Part shown: piece after piece, positions 5,173 to 5,789 of the stretch
Position numbering within the stretch: the first letter of the stretch is position 1
Layout of the letters: the number at the start of each line of letters is the position of its first letter
Made by a program: the position numbers and the translations under genes
Assembly (NCBI GenBank): GCA_022791355.1
Contig: JAAVYX010000130.1
Span: 1-5,789 of the forward strand
Length of the DNA stretch: 5,789 bases
Source of the DNA: Clostridiales bacterium
GTDB lineage: Bacteria; Bacillota; Clostridia; Oscillospirales; Acutalibacteraceae
Reading direction: 5' to 3'
Notes under the pieces: generated by a model
Databases searched by the model: none
What the model was told of the DNA's origin: nothing
The model's input: only the letters and a program-made list of their open reading frames with translations

Positions 5173-5462
5173 GAACGATTTCCTCCCGTTCCCGGCCAGT
5201 CGGTTAAATCGGTCTGGAGAATGGTTACCGGCCGGCCGGCGGCCAGCGCGGCTCCTTTGACAGGATTTACGCGATACCGTCTCCCGCAGCCGGCGCAGAC
5301 GCCCAGATACCGCCGCCGGATTTTTGCCACGGGCAGCCCCAGCAGGCGAGGGCGTCCGCTCACGCAGTATACCTCCACCTCGGACGGGCCGCCGCAGCCG
5401 GCGCAGCGGATGAAGCAGCGTCCCGCCGGTCTTAGCCCGGCCTTGTTGTCCAACAGAGGCAT
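5169..5462 (-). CDS. Small zinc-ribbon protein, function unknown
   Basis: A 97-residue soluble protein. The ATG at 5462 has AAGGAGGG (5469-5476) 6 bases upstream. Four cysteines in two CxxCG knuckles stand out, RCAGCG (C20, C23) and VCAGCG (C56, C59), about 33 residues apart, a zinc-ribbon layout. Between them is a beta-rich stretch (SEVEVYCVSGRPRLLGLPVA) and a basic RRRYLG. This resembles small zinc-ribbon proteins of Firmicutes in which two CxxCG pairs flank a segment containing a Tyr and basic residues. The C-terminal ~25 residues are of low complexity (Gly/Thr/Asp-rich). It is first in a two-gene operon with the DUF1294 gene, coupled by ATGA. No DNA-binding helix or catalytic motif is evident, so the role is unknown; zinc binding is inferred from the cysteines. 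Confidence 0.8.
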   Translation of the reverse strand: MPLLDNKAGLRPAGRCFIRCAGCGGPSEVEVYCVSGRPRLLGLPVAKIRRRYLGVCAGCGRRYRVNPVKGAALAAGRPVTILQTDLTDWPGTGGNRS

Positions 5463-5529
5463 GCCGCACCCTCCTTACATATAAAAAATATTTTTCATAG
5501 GCGGCAAAGGGCAATCTGTCGAAATAGCA

Positions 5530-5663
5530 TCCGGACTGTCTCAGTCCGGAGCCTTTGAAGCCCAAAGCTTCTGCCCGCTGGAGCGGACAGGTACGCAAAA
5601 TAGCCGCGCGGCTGCTTATACTATGATATCCTGGGCGTCGGGAATTGGTTTTTGGCCAGTTCC
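5530..5663. ncRNA. Candidate structured RNA leader (cluster of hairpins)
   Basis: Five inverted repeats lie almost end to end: TCCGGACTG/CAGTCCGGA (5530-5550, perfect 9 bp), GAAGC/GCTTC (5557-5571), CTGCCCGC/GCGGACAG (5571-5590, one G-U), AGCCG/CGGCT (5602-5613) and GGAATTGG/CCAGTTCC (5641-5663, one G-U). The open minus-strand frame through this DNA carries no family I recognise and has no start signal. It sits between a promoter-like palindrome and the zinc-ribbon gene, so it would be its ~300-base leader. I do not match it to a known riboswitch. Which strand is transcribed is uncertain; it may instead be a dispersed repeat. Confidence 0.3.
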
Positions 5664-5747
5664 ATGCTCGCGGTCCCATATTTATGACCTTCGCTCGCCA
5701 GCCGCTTCCTGGGCCGGCACGCTCTGTGCGCGGAGCCATTCCGTTGG

Positions 5748-5776
5748 GTATAACGTCCGCTTTGCGGACATTATAC
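5748..5776 (-). promoter_or_regulatory. 13-bp palindrome containing an extended -10 promoter element
   Basis: GTATAACGTCCGC (5748-5760) and GCGGACATTATAC (5764-5776) are inverted repeats around TTT, with one G-U-type difference. On the minus strand the right arm reads TGG-TATAAT, an extended -10 element. The -35 region would fall outside the window. A palindrome overlapping a -10 box is where a repressor operator would lie, but the same sequence could fold as a hairpin at the start of the transcript. It would drive the zinc-ribbon/DUF1294 operon. Confidence 0.45.
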
Positions 5777-5789
5777 CATAGGCGCAAGC

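Noticed and set aside
5173..5787. Upstream extension of the DUF1294 frame to a 301-residue protein
   Set aside because: The extension overlaps the zinc-ribbon gene in another frame, runs through hairpin-rich DNA, and lacks a start signal. DUF1294 proteins are about 90-100 residues and a good ribosome binding site precedes 5172.
5480..5789. tRNA or known riboswitch in the hairpin cluster
   Set aside because: No cloverleaf with a GTTCGA-type T-loop, and no conserved block of the SAM, FMN, TPP, T-box or cobalamin classes.
1..5789. CRISPR array or insertion-sequence ends
   Set aside because: No regularly spaced direct repeats, and no transposase or matching terminal inverted repeats were found.

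Overview
The window looks like chromosomal DNA from a GC-rich Clostridia-type Firmicute, probably a gut Oscillospiraceae-like lineage. The reasons are strong AGGAGG-type ribosome binding sites, consensus TTGACA/TATAAT promoters, a SAM-I (S-box) riboswitch before metK, an FMN riboswitch before a RibU-type ECF substrate-binding protein, and conjugative-element genes of a kind common in gut Clostridia. The species assignment is an inference; no rRNA or other taxonomic marker is present.

Left part (1-1914, plus strand): a decayed integrative/conjugative-type element. It holds a sigma-like regulator that loses its homology after about 74 codons, an unidentified C-terminal gene fragment in another frame, a strong terminator, an intact 124-residue sigma-70 region-4-like protein, a 67-residue conserved-looking small protein, the first ~40 residues of an SNF2/DEAD-type helicase (cut off before its Walker A motif), and an HNH endonuclease that stops just before its last catalytic histidine. 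A hairpin terminator closes the block. The pattern is a row of genes joined across internal deletions, not a working element.

Middle (1915-2414): about 500 bases with no convincing gene, more AT-rich than its flanks. It has a perfect 12-bp hairpin and several short, ATG-less, coding-like frames on the minus strand, so it may be an interspersed repeat or gene debris.

Right part (2415-5789, all minus strand): housekeeping genes. Reading in the direction of transcription from the right edge: a promoter-like palindrome and a hairpin-rich leader; a two-gene operon of a four-cysteine zinc-ribbon protein and a DUF1294 membrane protein, joined by an ATGA overlap; a consensus promoter, FMN aptamer and terminator controlling ribU (riboflavin uptake); then a second promoter, whose -35 box lies inside the last codons of ribU, followed by a SAM-I aptamer and terminator controlling metK (S-adenosylmethionine synthetase). 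The metK stop codon lies within a hairpin terminator. Thus two vitamin/cofactor genes stand in tandem, each with its own ligand-sensing attenuator; any read-through from ribU must also pass the SAM switch before reaching metK.

The ordinary part of the window is the riboswitch-controlled ribU and metK. The parts worth a second look are the chimeric junctions in the left element, the hairpin-rich stretch at 5530-5776, and the unexplained 1915-2414 segment. I did not find a clear new defence or mobile system.
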